A stretch of DNA of 32,988 nt from NCBI RefSeq assembly GCF_029263575.1, contig NZ_JAJUFV010000012.1:1-32988 (forward strand), read 5' to 3'. The DNA comes from Microbacterium sp. GTDB lineage: Bacteria > Actinomycetota > Actinomycetes > Actinomycetales > Microbacteriaceae. Of this stretch, positions 15,157 through 22,027 are shown piece after piece. The notes beneath the pieces are model-generated. The model was not told where the DNA came from. It saw nothing but the letters and a program-made list of their open reading frames with translations, and did not search any database. Position 1 is the first letter of the stretch, and each line of letters opens with the position of its first letter. The translations under genes were made by a program, and so were the position numbers.

Positions 15157-16449
15157 TCAGCCCGCGAAGAAGGCCTCCGCCACGCGTGCGAGATCGTGCA
15201 GATCACTGACGCCGGCGAGCTCACGCGCGGAGTGCATCGACAGGATCGGGATGCCGATGTCGACCGTGCGGATGCCGAGGCGCGTCGCGGTGATCGGCCC
15301 GATCGTCGAGCCGCATGGCACGGCGTTGTTCGAGACGAACTCCTGCGATGAGACATCCGCCGCCTCGCACCAGTTCGCCCAGGCGGCAGCGCCGACGGCA
15401 TCGGTCGCATAGCGCTGGTTGGCGTTGATCTTCAGGATCGGGCCGGACCCGAGCAGCGGCTGCACGACCGGGTCGTGCTTGTGCGGGTAGTTCGGGTGCA
15501 CCGAGTGCCCGACGTCGCTGGAGAGGTGCCAGGATGTCGCGAACGCGCGCCGCTGTTCGGTAGCGTCTGCGCCCAACCCGCCATATGCGCGAGAGAGAAT
15601 ATCTTCCAGGAAGGGGCCGGCGGCACCAGAGCGGGACGCGGAGCCAAGCTCTTCGTGGTCGAAGGCGGCGAGCACGGCGATGCTGCCCGAACCCTTCGAC
15701 AGGCTTAGGGATCGGTCGGTGAGTGCGACAACACCGGCGTGCACCGAGGCCAGGTCGTCCAACCGTCCGGCCGCGAAGAACGCGTCGTCCTTGCCGAACA
15801 CGGCGCCGCGGGCGGAGTCTGCCACGACCGCGTCGAAGCCACGCACGTCGGCAGCGCTCACCCCGGCCGATGCGGCGAGCTCGCCCAGCAGGTCTTCGTC
15901 GGTCGGGTCGCCGATGCCCCACACCGGCTGGGTGTGCAGCTGCTTGTCCAGCGCCAGGCCGCTGTTGGCTTCGCGATCGAGGTGCACGGCGAGCTGTGGC
16001 AGGCGCAGCAGGGCGCCGGTGTCGGCGAGCACTACGCGGCCGTCGGCGAGGGCGAGGCGTCCGGCCAGGCGCAGTTCGCGATCGAGCCAGGAGTTCAGCA
16101 GCGGTCCGCCGTAGACTTCGACGCCGGCCTGCAGCCAGCCGCGCGAACCCGTCGTCGGCTTCGGCTTGAGCTTGAAACCGGGGGAGTCGGTGTGCGCGCC
16201 GAAGATGTGCGCGGGCGTCGTGGCCGTGGCATCCGTCGGCACGACCCAGGCGATCACGGCGCCGTCGCGCACGACGACGAAGCGTCCGCCCGTCTGCTCC
16301 GGCCAGGCGTCCTCTTCACTGAGGCGGGTGAACCCGGCATCCTCCAGGCGGCGGGCGACCTCGGCGGCCGCGTGATAGCTCGACGGAGAGGCGGCGACGA
16401 AATCGGCGAGATCCTCGGCGTGGGCGAGGGCTGCTGCGGTGACGACCAT
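15157..16449 (-). CDS. M18-family aminopeptidase
   Basis: 430 residues, usual for bacterial M18 enzymes (ApeB/PepC-like). Zinc and catalytic motifs: GAHTDSPGFKLKP (H86, D88), GRLDDLASV (~229-237), FDHEELGS (D264, E266, E267), DVGHSVHPNYPHKHDP, and CGSTIGPI near the C-terminus with a late MHSARE His. It removes N-terminal residues from peptides in the cytoplasm, forming a large oligomer. Residues ~245-253 (DRSLSLSKG), just before the DHEELGS motif, are encoded by a copy of a dispersed repeat (see 15691-15719). The start ATG at 16449 lies 7 bp after a TACGAT -10 box (16462-16457 on the minus strand), so the mRNA may be leaderless. Confidence 0.9.
   Translation of the reverse strand: MVVTAAALAHAEDLADFVAASPSSYHAAAEVARRLEDAGFTRLSEEDAWPEQTGGRFVVVRDGAVIAWVVPTDATATTPAHIFGAHTDSPGFKLKPKPTTGSRGWLQAGVEVYGGPLLNSWLDRELRLAGRLALADGRVVLADTGALLRLPQLAVHLDREANSGLALDKQLHTQPVWGIGDPTDEDLLGELAASAGVSAADVRGFDAVVADSARGAVFGKDDAFFAAGRLDDLASVHAGVVALTDRSLSLSKGSGSIAVLAAFDHEELGSASRSGAAGPFLEDILSRAYGGLGADATEQRRAFATSWHLSSDVGHSVHPNYPHKHDPVVQPLLGSGPILKINANQRYATDAVGAAAWANWCEAADVSSQEFVSNNAVPCGSTIGPITATRLGIRTVDIGIPILSMHSARELAGVSDLHDLARVAEAFFAG
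15691..15719 (-). repeat. Intragenic copy of the CCTGAGCCTGTCGAAGGG repeat
   Basis: Read on the minus strand, 15719-15691 gives CCGACCGATCCCTAAGCC followed by TGTCGAAGGG, nearly the same as the units at 26370-26456 (CCTGAGCCT(G/A)TCGAAGGG preceded by CGGTC or GATCGGTC). It is in frame in the M18 aminopeptidase gene and encodes DRSLSLSKG. Confidence 0.75.
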
Positions 16450-16487
16450 GCCTTCAATCGTATCCGCGCATGGCGTTCACATCGGGA

Positions 16488-16610
16488 TGTTATGGTGTCG
16501 CCCGATAGTGCCTAGGGTTCCGGGGTTCACGCCCGACTGGTCCGAGCGGCACCACGGCGGGTTCTGGTGGATCGGCCGTCATCTGACAGGACAAAAGCCC
16601 GGAGGAGCCC
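16488..16610 (+). promoter_or_regulatory. ykkC-family riboswitch (guanidine-I type) with its promoter
   Basis: An extended -10 (TGT-TATGGT, 16488-16496) precedes an aptamer at ~16508-16610. The conserved ykkC landmarks occur in order: CCTAGGGTTCCGG (16511-16523), GACTGGTCCGAG (~16535-16546), CACGGCGGG (~16553-16561) and GGACAAAAGCCCGG (16589-16602). The loop between the first two is closed by CGGG/CCCG. GACTGGTCCGAG is as I recall it in guanidine-I (subtype 1) members and differs from the ppGpp/PRPP subtypes, but subtype needs a covariance model. The downstream transporter fits guanidine export. No other riboswitch class fits. Confidence 0.85.
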
Positions 16611-16643
16611 GTCTGTCGCGCCCGCTGACAGGCAGAAGGCTCC
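16604..16643 (+). promoter_or_regulatory. Expression platform sequestering the ribosome site
   Basis: GGAGCC (16604-16609) can pair with GGCTCC (16638-16643), and CTGTC (16613-16617) with GACAG (16627-16631). This hairpin covers part of the Shine-Dalgarno AGAAGG (16634-16639) of the exporter, whose ATG is at 16645. The same GGAGCCC (16604-16610) can instead pair with GGGTTCC (16515-16521) in the aptamer. The two pairings exclude each other, which suggests ligand-dependent release of the ribosome site. No U-run is present, so control is probably translational. Confidence 0.6.
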
Positions 16644-16644
16644 C

Positions 16645-17511
16645 ATGTCTGCGCTTGCTCTCGTCCTCGTCTTCTCTGCCGCTGTCGCACACGCGGTGTG
16701 GAACATCATCGCCCACGGCATCAGCCGTGCCGGCATCGTATTCCTGTGGTGCGGTGCGGTGGCCGGCGCTGTCATCTGGGGAGCGGCGATTCCGTTCACG
16801 GGCGGGTTGCAGCAGAGCGACCTGGCGGGCTTTGCCATCGGCGTCGGGGTGTCGGGCGTGCTCCACGTCGCCTACATGCTCGTGCTGCAGCACGGTTACC
16901 GGGTGGGCAATCTCTCGACCGTGTACGCCACCGCACGCGGCAGCGGGCCGTTTCTTGCAGTGATCGCGGCGATCGTGCTGCTGGGTGAGCGGCCGTCGCC
17001 GGGCGCTCTGGTCGGGGTGCTGGCTGTCATCGCTGGCGTCGTGGCGCTCGGGCTGGTCGATCGTCCACCGCGCGGTGAGCGCCGCGGCGGTATTGACCCG
17101 TCGATCGTCTTCGGACTCCTGACCGGAGTCGCAATCGCCACCTATACGATCTGGGACACGCATGCAGTGCGGGAATGGTCGCTGGCGCCGATTCCGTACA
17201 TGGTCGGCACCTGCGTGATGGAGATCATCGTCTACTCGATCATGTTGCGCGGGCGGTGGGGTGAGACCATGGCATTCGCGCGGCGTGAGTGGCGTCGCGT
17301 CGTCGTGTTCGGGTTCCTGTCGCCGCTGTCGTACATTCTCATCCTCATCGCGGTGACGCTCGCGCCGGTGGCGCTGGTGGCTCCGCTGCGCGAGGTGAGC
17401 GTCGTGCTGGTGAGCCTGTTCGGCGTCTTCGCGTTGAAAGAGGGCAGGCCCGCCTGGCGCCTGGCCGCCGCAGCCGTCGTCGTGGCCGGTATCGTCCTGC
17501 TCGCGCTGTGA
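16645..17511 (+). CDS. EamA/DMT-superfamily transporter under a ykkC riboswitch
   Basis: 288 residues with ~10 membrane helices in two repeated EamA halves. The N-terminus (SALALVLVFSAAVAHAVWNI) and the middle helix FLAVIAAIVLLGERPSPGAL, with the family LGERP motif, are typical of drug/metabolite transporters. The second half ends RLAAAAVVVAGIVLLAL. The ATG at 16645 is preferred over one at 16567, which lies inside the riboswitch; AGAAGG is ~6 bp upstream. The DMT superfamily also contains the SMR guanidinium exporters usually found behind guanidine riboswitches, so guanidine or guanidinium-compound export is a reasonable inference. It is followed by phosphonate genes after 145 bp, with no clear link. 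Confidence 0.88.
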   Translation: MSALALVLVFSAAVAHAVWNIIAHGISRAGIVFLWCGAVAGAVIWGAAIPFTGGLQQSDLAGFAIGVGVSGVLHVAYMLVLQHGYRVGNLSTVYATARGSGPFLAVIAAIVLLGERPSPGALVGVLAVIAGVVALGLVDRPPRGERRGGIDPSIVFGLLTGVAIATYTIWDTHAVREWSLAPIPYMVGTCVMEIIVYSIMLRGRWGETMAFARREWRRVVVFGFLSPLSYILILIAVTLAPVALVAPLREVSVVLVSLFGVFALKEGRPAWRLAAAAVVVAGIVLLAL

Positions 17512-17542
17512 AGACGACGCTACCCGGGCCGGTTTCGTCGAT

Positions 17543-17631
17543 GTTAACCCAGGCGAGGAGCCGGTTAACGGCAGGCAAACTCTTCTCGGAACGGCGCAGT
17601 TCCCGTACCGCGAGATGTGACAGTTGTGTGA
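17543..17631 (+). promoter_or_regulatory. Direct repeats upstream of phosphonate catabolic genes (possible PHO box)
   Basis: Two GTTAAC copies (17543-17548 and 17564-17569) are 21 bp apart, about two helical turns. Closer to the gene, TGTGA occurs at 17616-17620 and 17627-17631 with an 11-bp period (GATGTGAC-agt-TGTGTGAA). An 11-bp direct repeat is the layout of actinobacterial PHO boxes; TGTGAA is the core reported for Corynebacterium PhoR and is the complement of TTCACA. Agreement is weaker than at phnD (30589-30610), and the -10 is not obvious. Nothing else was noted in 17512-17656. Confidence 0.4.
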
Positions 17632-17656
17632 AAGAGCTCAGAGGCGAAAGGTCGTC

Positions 17657-18808
17657 GTGAAGATGCATGCAGAGGCGGCGACCGCCGATCTTGTCATCGT
17701 CGGCGCGGGCATTGTCGGGCTCGGGGCCGCGTATGCCGGCATCCGTCGCGGTCTGCGAGTGGTCGTGATCGACCGCACCGATAGGCCTGTCGGCGCCTCG
17801 ATCAGGAACTTCGGCCACCTCTGCATTGGGGCACAGGGCGGTTCCGCTCGGGAGTTCGCCGACGTATCGCGGGAGATCTGGTTGCGGCTGGCGAAAGACG
17901 CGGGTTTCTGGCTCCGCGAGTCGGGCACGCTGGTTGCCGCGCAGAGCGACGACGAGATCGAGATTCTTCAGAGCGCGGCCGCTGATGGCGACGTGCGGAT
18001 GCTTGACGCAGACGAGTTGCTGCAGAACGCTCCGCTGCGTCGCGACGCGATCGTCGGCGGCGCTCTCATCACCCCCGACCTGCAGACGAACCCCCGCGAG
18101 GCGATCTCCGCACTCGTGGCGCATCTGGGCTCGCTCGGTGTCGAGTTCCGCTTTCGCACGGCGGTCACGGCTGTCTCGGCGAAGCGCGTCGAGACCACGC
18201 GCGGTGCCATCGACGCGGGTGTCGTGATCGTGGCGACAAACCACGACGTCGACCAGTTGCTGCCGGAGCTCGCCGAGCGCGCGGGTCTCGTCCGCTGCGC
18301 GCTCGACATGATGCGGGTGTCGGTGTCTGTTCCCCGGTCGCTCGCGGCTCCTCTCCTCACCGGGTGGTCGCTGGTGCGCTACGGCCGCTTCGATGCATAC
18401 GCTGCCACGGCGCGCCTTCGCGAGCGCCTGCACGGAGACCATCCCGAGCTCGCCGCGCTCGATCTGAACCAGATGTACACGCAGCTGCCGGATGGCTCGC
18501 TCATCATCGGCGATTCGCATACGAAAGCGGGTCAGCCTGATCCCTTCCAGCCGGAGGCGGCGTTCGATGCCTTTCTCAGCGAGATGCGCGGCCTGTTCGA
18601 CATCGACCGCATCGACGTGCTCGAACGCTGGCAGGGGATCTACGCCGCGGCTTCGAAGCCGTTCTTGATCGATGAGCCGGAACCGGGCCTGTACGTGATC
18701 GCTGCGACCACGGGTATCGGCATGACCTGCGGTCTGGGACTGGCCGAGCACACACTTCAGAACGCATTCACGCGGGCACCGCAGCTCGCACAGGGAGGAA
18801 ACCCATGA
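17657..18808 (+). CDS. FAD-dependent oxidoreductase of phosphonate catabolism (TIGR03364-like)
   Basis: 383 residues. The N-terminal Rossmann motif is DLVIVGAGIVGLGAAYAG (GxGxxG at 16-21), followed by a DAO-type (glycine/D-amino-acid oxidase) fold; the C-terminal FAD segment is VIAATTGIGMTCGLGLAEH. The family is known from phosphonate clusters, and members have been reported to oxidatively deaminate aminoethylphosphonate or its N-methyl form to phosphonoacetaldehyde. A phosphonatase-like gene directly follows (ATGA overlap), exactly the enzyme that would use that product. GTG 17657 is chosen because GAAAGG ends 5 bp upstream; ATG 17663 is the alternative. No PhnW-type transaminase is present, so this enzyme probably replaces it. 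Confidence 0.82.
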   Translation: MKMHAEAATADLVIVGAGIVGLGAAYAGIRRGLRVVVIDRTDRPVGASIRNFGHLCIGAQGGSAREFADVSREIWLRLAKDAGFWLRESGTLVAAQSDDEIEILQSAAADGDVRMLDADELLQNAPLRRDAIVGGALITPDLQTNPREAISALVAHLGSLGVEFRFRTAVTAVSAKRVETTRGAIDAGVVIVATNHDVDQLLPELAERAGLVRCALDMMRVSVSVPRSLAAPLLTGWSLVRYGRFDAYAATARLRERLHGDHPELAALDLNQMYTQLPDGSLIIGDSHTKAGQPDPFQPEAAFDAFLSEMRGLFDIDRIDVLERWQGIYAAASKPFLIDEPEPGLYVIAATTGIGMTCGLGLAEHTLQNAFTRAPQLAQGGNP

Positions 18809-19515
18809 CCGCTATCGAACTCGTCGTGCTCGACATGGCCGGAACAACGGTGCTCGACGACGGCATCGTCGAGCAGGCCTTCCAGCGTGCAGCTGAGCGC
18901 ACCGGCCTCGCCGAACGGATGCCGTGGGACGAAGCCCTGAACTATGTACGCGACACCATGGGAATGTCGAAGATCGAGGTGTTCACCCACCTCTCCGGCG
19001 GCGATGCCGACGCCGCCCATGCTGCCACCGCGGCCTTCGAAGACGCGTACGCCGAGATCGTGGCCGAGCAGGGCGTCGCAGAGATTCCGGGTGCGGCGGC
19101 ATCTATCGCCGAACTCCGGGATGCTGGCATCCAGGTGGCTCTGACGACCGGTTTCGCCCCGGTCACCCGCGATGCCTTGATCGATGCTCTGGGTTGGCGC
19201 GACCTCGTCGATATCGTGCTCTCACCCGTGGATGCCGGGCGCGGCCGCCCCGCCCCCGACCTCGTGCTCACAGCGCTGCTGCGCACCGGAGCGTCGTCCG
19301 TGCAGGCGGTTGCCGTCGCCGGCGACACCCGCAGCGACGTGCTCTCGGGACGCCGCGCCGGTGTCGGTCTTGTCGCGGGCGTGCTGAGCGGAGCGCACGA
19401 TCGTGCGACGCTGAGCGAGGCTGGCGCGGATGTCGTACTCGACGACGTCACGCACCTGCCTGCCGCGCTGACGCAGCGCGTGCGCGACGGTGCCGTTCTC
19501 ACCCCGGGGGTCTGA
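18805..19515 (+). CDS. Phosphonatase-like HAD hydrolase (PhnX-like)
   Basis: 236 residues. The start VVLDMAGTT has the nucleophile Asp10 and, two residues on, Ala instead of the usual HAD acid; DxAGTT is a hallmark of phosphonoacetaldehyde hydrolase. Lys56 in TMGMSKIEVF aligns with the Schiff-base lysine of PhnX (MGLLKID in the Bacillus enzyme). GRGRPAPDLV and AGDTRSDVLSGRRAG supply the remaining HAD motifs. It matches the phosphonatase-like subfamily (TIGR03351 type) rather than classical PhnX, being shorter with a different cap. Likely reaction: phosphonoacetaldehyde + water to acetaldehyde + phosphate. The start overlaps the oxidoreductase stop (ATGA) with GGAGG upstream; the dehydrogenase follows 1 bp after the stop. 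Confidence 0.85.
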   Translation: MTAIELVVLDMAGTTVLDDGIVEQAFQRAAERTGLAERMPWDEALNYVRDTMGMSKIEVFTHLSGGDADAAHAATAAFEDAYAEIVAEQGVAEIPGAAASIAELRDAGIQVALTTGFAPVTRDALIDALGWRDLVDIVLSPVDAGRGRPAPDLVLTALLRTGASSVQAVAVAGDTRSDVLSGRRAGVGLVAGVLSGAHDRATLSEAGADVVLDDVTHLPAALTQRVRDGAVLTPGV

Positions 19516-19516
19516 G

Positions 19517-20605
19517 GTGCGCACGCTGTTGCCGTACGATGAGCGCGAGGATGTGACGCTCAGGCCCGCGGCTGTCGCCAAGGTCTGGCTCGGTGTCGGC
19601 CAAGCGCACGAGACCGTCGCCGTGCCGGGCGTCGGGCTGGGCCGCGGCGACGTGCTCGTCGCGATCGAGCTGTCGACCGTCTGCGGGTCGGACGTGCACA
19701 CGGTGCAGGGGCACCGCACCGCGCCGACCCCGCTCGTGCTCGGACACGAGAGCGTCGGTCGTGTCATCGCCGTGTCGACTGACGGAGCGTTCGCCGCCGA
19801 CGGCGCGCAGCTGCGCGTCGGTGACCGTGTGGTCTGGTCGGTGACCGTCTCGTGCGGCACCTGCGATCGATGCGCGGCCGGGTTCACGCAGAAATGTCGC
19901 GCACTGGCGAAGTACGGCCACGAGCGCATCGGCCCGCGCTGGGAGCTGACCGGAGGATTCGCCTCGCACGTGCACCTGCGCTCTGGCACAGCGATCGTGC
20001 GCGTGCCCGAGATGCTGCCCGCCGCGGTGCTCGCCCCGGCATCGTGTGCGACGGCCACAGCGTGGGCAGCGGTCACGCGCGGCGCGGCCGGGCGCACGCT
20101 GGAGAGCGCGCGCGTTCTTGTCTACGGCGCTGGCCTGGTCGGACTGTCGGCCATCGCGATCGCGGCGGATGCCGGTGCCCAGGTCGCCGTCGTCGACCCG
20201 TCACCCGAGCGACGAGCCTTCGCCGAGCGCTTCGGCGCGACAGCCGCGACGACCGACTCTGCCCCGGCGGACATCGTGATCGAGGCATCCGGTCACGCCG
20301 TGAGCGACGCCATCGCCGCAGCCGACATCGGCGGCGCCGTCGTACTCGTGGGCAGCGTGTTCCCTGCCGACCCGGTGCCCGTCGACGCCGAGAGCATCGT
20401 CCGACGCCTCGTGACGGTCACGGGCGTGCACAACTACACAGCCCGCGAACTGGTCGGCGCTGTCGCCTTTCTCACCGGCCCCGGTCGCGGTTACCCCTTC
20501 GCCGAAGCTGTCGGCGCGGTGCATCCGCTCAGTGAGGTCGATGCTGCGCTCGCCGCGGCATCCGCCCCTGGTGCGCCGCTGCGTGTCGCGCTCGACCCGC
20601 GCTGA
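19517..20605 (+). CDS. Zinc alcohol dehydrogenase associated with phosphonate catabolism
   Basis: 362 residues of the medium-chain dehydrogenase family. Catalytic zinc ligands lie in TVCGSDVH and LGHESVG; structural zinc cysteines in SCGTCDRCAAGFTQKC; the nucleotide-binding motif is VYGAGLVGLSA. The combination and gene order match the putative phosphonate-catabolism alcohol dehydrogenase (TIGR03366 type). Its substrate is not established: acetaldehyde from C-P cleavage, or a hydroxy-phosphonate intermediate, are possibilities. GTG 19517 is taken as the start because it lies 1 bp after the HAD stop and restores the usual family N-terminus; an in-frame start at 19490 would overlap. It ends 9 bp from the convergent LuxR gene without an obvious terminator. 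Confidence 0.8.
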   Translation: MRTLLPYDEREDVTLRPAAVAKVWLGVGQAHETVAVPGVGLGRGDVLVAIELSTVCGSDVHTVQGHRTAPTPLVLGHESVGRVIAVSTDGAFAADGAQLRVGDRVVWSVTVSCGTCDRCAAGFTQKCRALAKYGHERIGPRWELTGGFASHVHLRSGTAIVRVPEMLPAAVLAPASCATATAWAAVTRGAAGRTLESARVLVYGAGLVGLSAIAIAADAGAQVAVVDPSPERRAFAERFGATAATTDSAPADIVIEASGHAVSDAIAAADIGGAVVLVGSVFPADPVPVDAESIVRRLVTVTGVHNYTARELVGAVAFLTGPGRGYPFAEAVGAVHPLSEVDAALAAASAPGAPLRVALDPR

Positions 20606-20614
20606 CAGCCGGCA

Positions 20615-21442
20615 CTAACGCGACAGAACGAGCGCGGTCAGCTCGGCTCGCGTGCTGGCGCCGACCTTTCTCAGCAGATTCGAGACGTGGAACTTGACCG
20701 TGTTGGGGCTGATGCCCAGCTGCACGGCGATCGTCTGATTGCGCTCGCCGCCGGCGACCAGGCGCAGCACGTCATGCTCGCGCGCGGTCAGTGCGACGCC
20801 GTCGACGAGGGGCTCGGTGGCAGATCGCGGGTCGAGCGGAAGGCGCACGTCGACAGCTGATCCCCATCCGGGCGTGGAATCGACGCTCAGCACGCCGTCG
20901 AGCGAGGTGACGCGTTCGGCGATCGGTCGCAGCGTGTCGTCGTGCACGGTGAGATCGCCGCGTCCGTCGTCGCGGATGCTGACGAGCAGGTTCAGCCCGT
21001 CGCAGTCCCACTGCACCCGGACGCGACTGACTTCGCCGCGGTCGACCAGCCCGAGGATCGTGTTGCGCACGATGGCCCGCGCTGCGTGAGCGACCTCGCT
21101 CGGCAGTGCCCGGCCCGTCGCCGGCGGCTCGACGAACTGGATATCGAGCGTGCCGAACCGCTCGAGCGGGTGGAGGTCACGTCTGAGGCGCGCGAAGGCG
21201 CCGACGACAGGTTCGAGCATGGAGCGTTGCTGCTCATCCGCCGCCGTCCGCAGGCGCACGAGCGCCGAGGTCACGGTGTCGATCGCTGTGCGCCGCGCCG
21301 CGCGATCGTCGAGGCGCGGCGATCGCAGGATCGCGAGCAGCGATTCGAGCTCGAGAGCATGGCGATCGGCCTGGTCGGAGACGGTGCGGTCGAGATCGAC
21401 CAGGAGCTGACGCGAGCCGGACGAAGCTTCTTCGCTCATCAT
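20615..21442 (-). CDS. HATPase-LuxR fusion transcriptional regulator
   Basis: 275 residues. Residues ~1-75 are helical. From ~110 comes a histidine-kinase-type ATPase: N-box HAARAIVRNTILGLVDRG, G1-box RDDGRGDL, and a G2-like PGWGSAVDVRLPL. The last ~65 residues are a NarL/LuxR helix-turn-helix (LTAREHDVLRLVAGGERNQT, then ISPNTVKFHVSNLLRKVGAS). So an ATP-binding sensor module is joined directly to a DNA-binding domain, with no receiver domain and no obvious phospho-accepting His. ATG 21442 or the adjacent 21439 may be used (GGA upstream). The HbpS/GlcG gene lies upstream on the same strand, separated by a terminator hairpin; the pair may sense haem, redox or a small metabolite. Confidence 0.8.
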   Translation of the reverse strand: MMSEEASSGSRQLLVDLDRTVSDQADRHALELESLLAILRSPRLDDRAARRTAIDTVTSALVRLRTAADEQQRSMLEPVVGAFARLRRDLHPLERFGTLDIQFVEPPATGRALPSEVAHAARAIVRNTILGLVDRGEVSRVRVQWDCDGLNLLVSIRDDGRGDLTVHDDTLRPIAERVTSLDGVLSVDSTPGWGSAVDVRLPLDPRSATEPLVDGVALTAREHDVLRLVAGGERNQTIAVQLGISPNTVKFHVSNLLRKVGASTRAELTALVLSR

Positions 21443-21456
21443 CGTTCCAACCTACC

Positions 21457-21490
21457 CGCCTGCCCCCGCCCCGATGGGTGGGGGCAGGCG
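21457..21490 (-). terminator. Terminator between hbpS-like and luxR-type genes
   Basis: Perfect 11-bp stem CGCCTGCCCCC / GGGGGCAGGCG with a 12-nt loop containing a further CCC/GGG, 8 bp after the HbpS/GlcG stop on the minus strand. It has no U-run. It probably ends or attenuates transcription before the regulator gene 15 bp further on. Confidence 0.7.
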
Positions 21491-21498
21491 GACCCGGC

Positions 21499-21900
21499 TC
21501 AGAGCGCTGCCGCGCCGGCTTCGGCGACCGAGTGATCCTGCTCACCCGATCCGCCGCTCACGCCGATCGCGCCGATGACGGCGCCCTCGCGCATGAGCGG
21601 GATGCCGCCGGCGAAGATCGCGACCTTGCCGCCGTTGGTGTTCTGGATGCCGAAGAACTGCTGATTCGGCTGCGAGTTCTCGCCCAGATCCTTTGTCGAG
21701 ATGTCGAAGGCCTTCGACGTCCAGGCCTTGTTGATCGAGATGTTCACGCTGCCGATCCAGGCGCCGTCCTGGCGGACGTGCGCGACGAGGTTGCCGCCCG
21801 CGTCGACGACGGCGATGTTCATCGGCTGGCCGATCTCAGTGGCCTTCTGCTCGGCGGCGGCGATCACGCGGCGTGCATCTTCAAGAGTGGTCGTGCTCAT
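21499..21900 (-). CDS. HbpS/GlcG-family (haem-binding-like) protein
   Basis: 133 residues covering the whole GlcG/HbpS domain: a helical start (LEDARRVIAAAEQKATEIGQ), the core MNIAVVDAGGNLVAHVRQDGAW, and the C-terminal GGIPLMREGAVIGAIGVSGG and EQDHSVAEAG. Streptomyces HbpS binds haem and modulates the SenS/SenR two-component system; other members occur in glycolate or diol utilisation operons with unclear roles. No signal peptide is seen, unlike secreted HbpS, so this one is cytoplasmic. AAGGAG is ~7 bp before the ATG at 21900. It precedes the HATPase-LuxR regulator, which could be its partner. The 127 bp upstream (21901-22027) show no clear feature. Confidence 0.88.
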   Translation of the reverse strand: MSTTTLEDARRVIAAAEQKATEIGQPMNIAVVDAGGNLVAHVRQDGAWIGSVNISINKAWTSKAFDISTKDLGENSQPNQQFFGIQNTNGGKVAIFAGGIPLMREGAVIGAIGVSGGSGEQDHSVAEAGAAAL

Positions 21901-22027
21901 GGGTGCTCCTTGCGACGGTGGTTGGGGTCGTCTCCAGCCTGTCGTGGGAGGACCGATCGCGACACCTGCGCCCGGACTGTCTCGGCCTACCCGAACAGGC
22001 AGGCCGCCGTCACCCGGACGGACACGA

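Noticed and set aside
16567..16644. Earlier start for the EamA transporter at 16567
   Set aside because: It would put 26 residues inside the riboswitch and expression platform; the ATG at 16645 has a good ribosome site and the proper first membrane helix.
17345..18751. 468-codon minus-strand frame
   Set aside because: Antisense to the FAD oxidoreductase; shadow composition.
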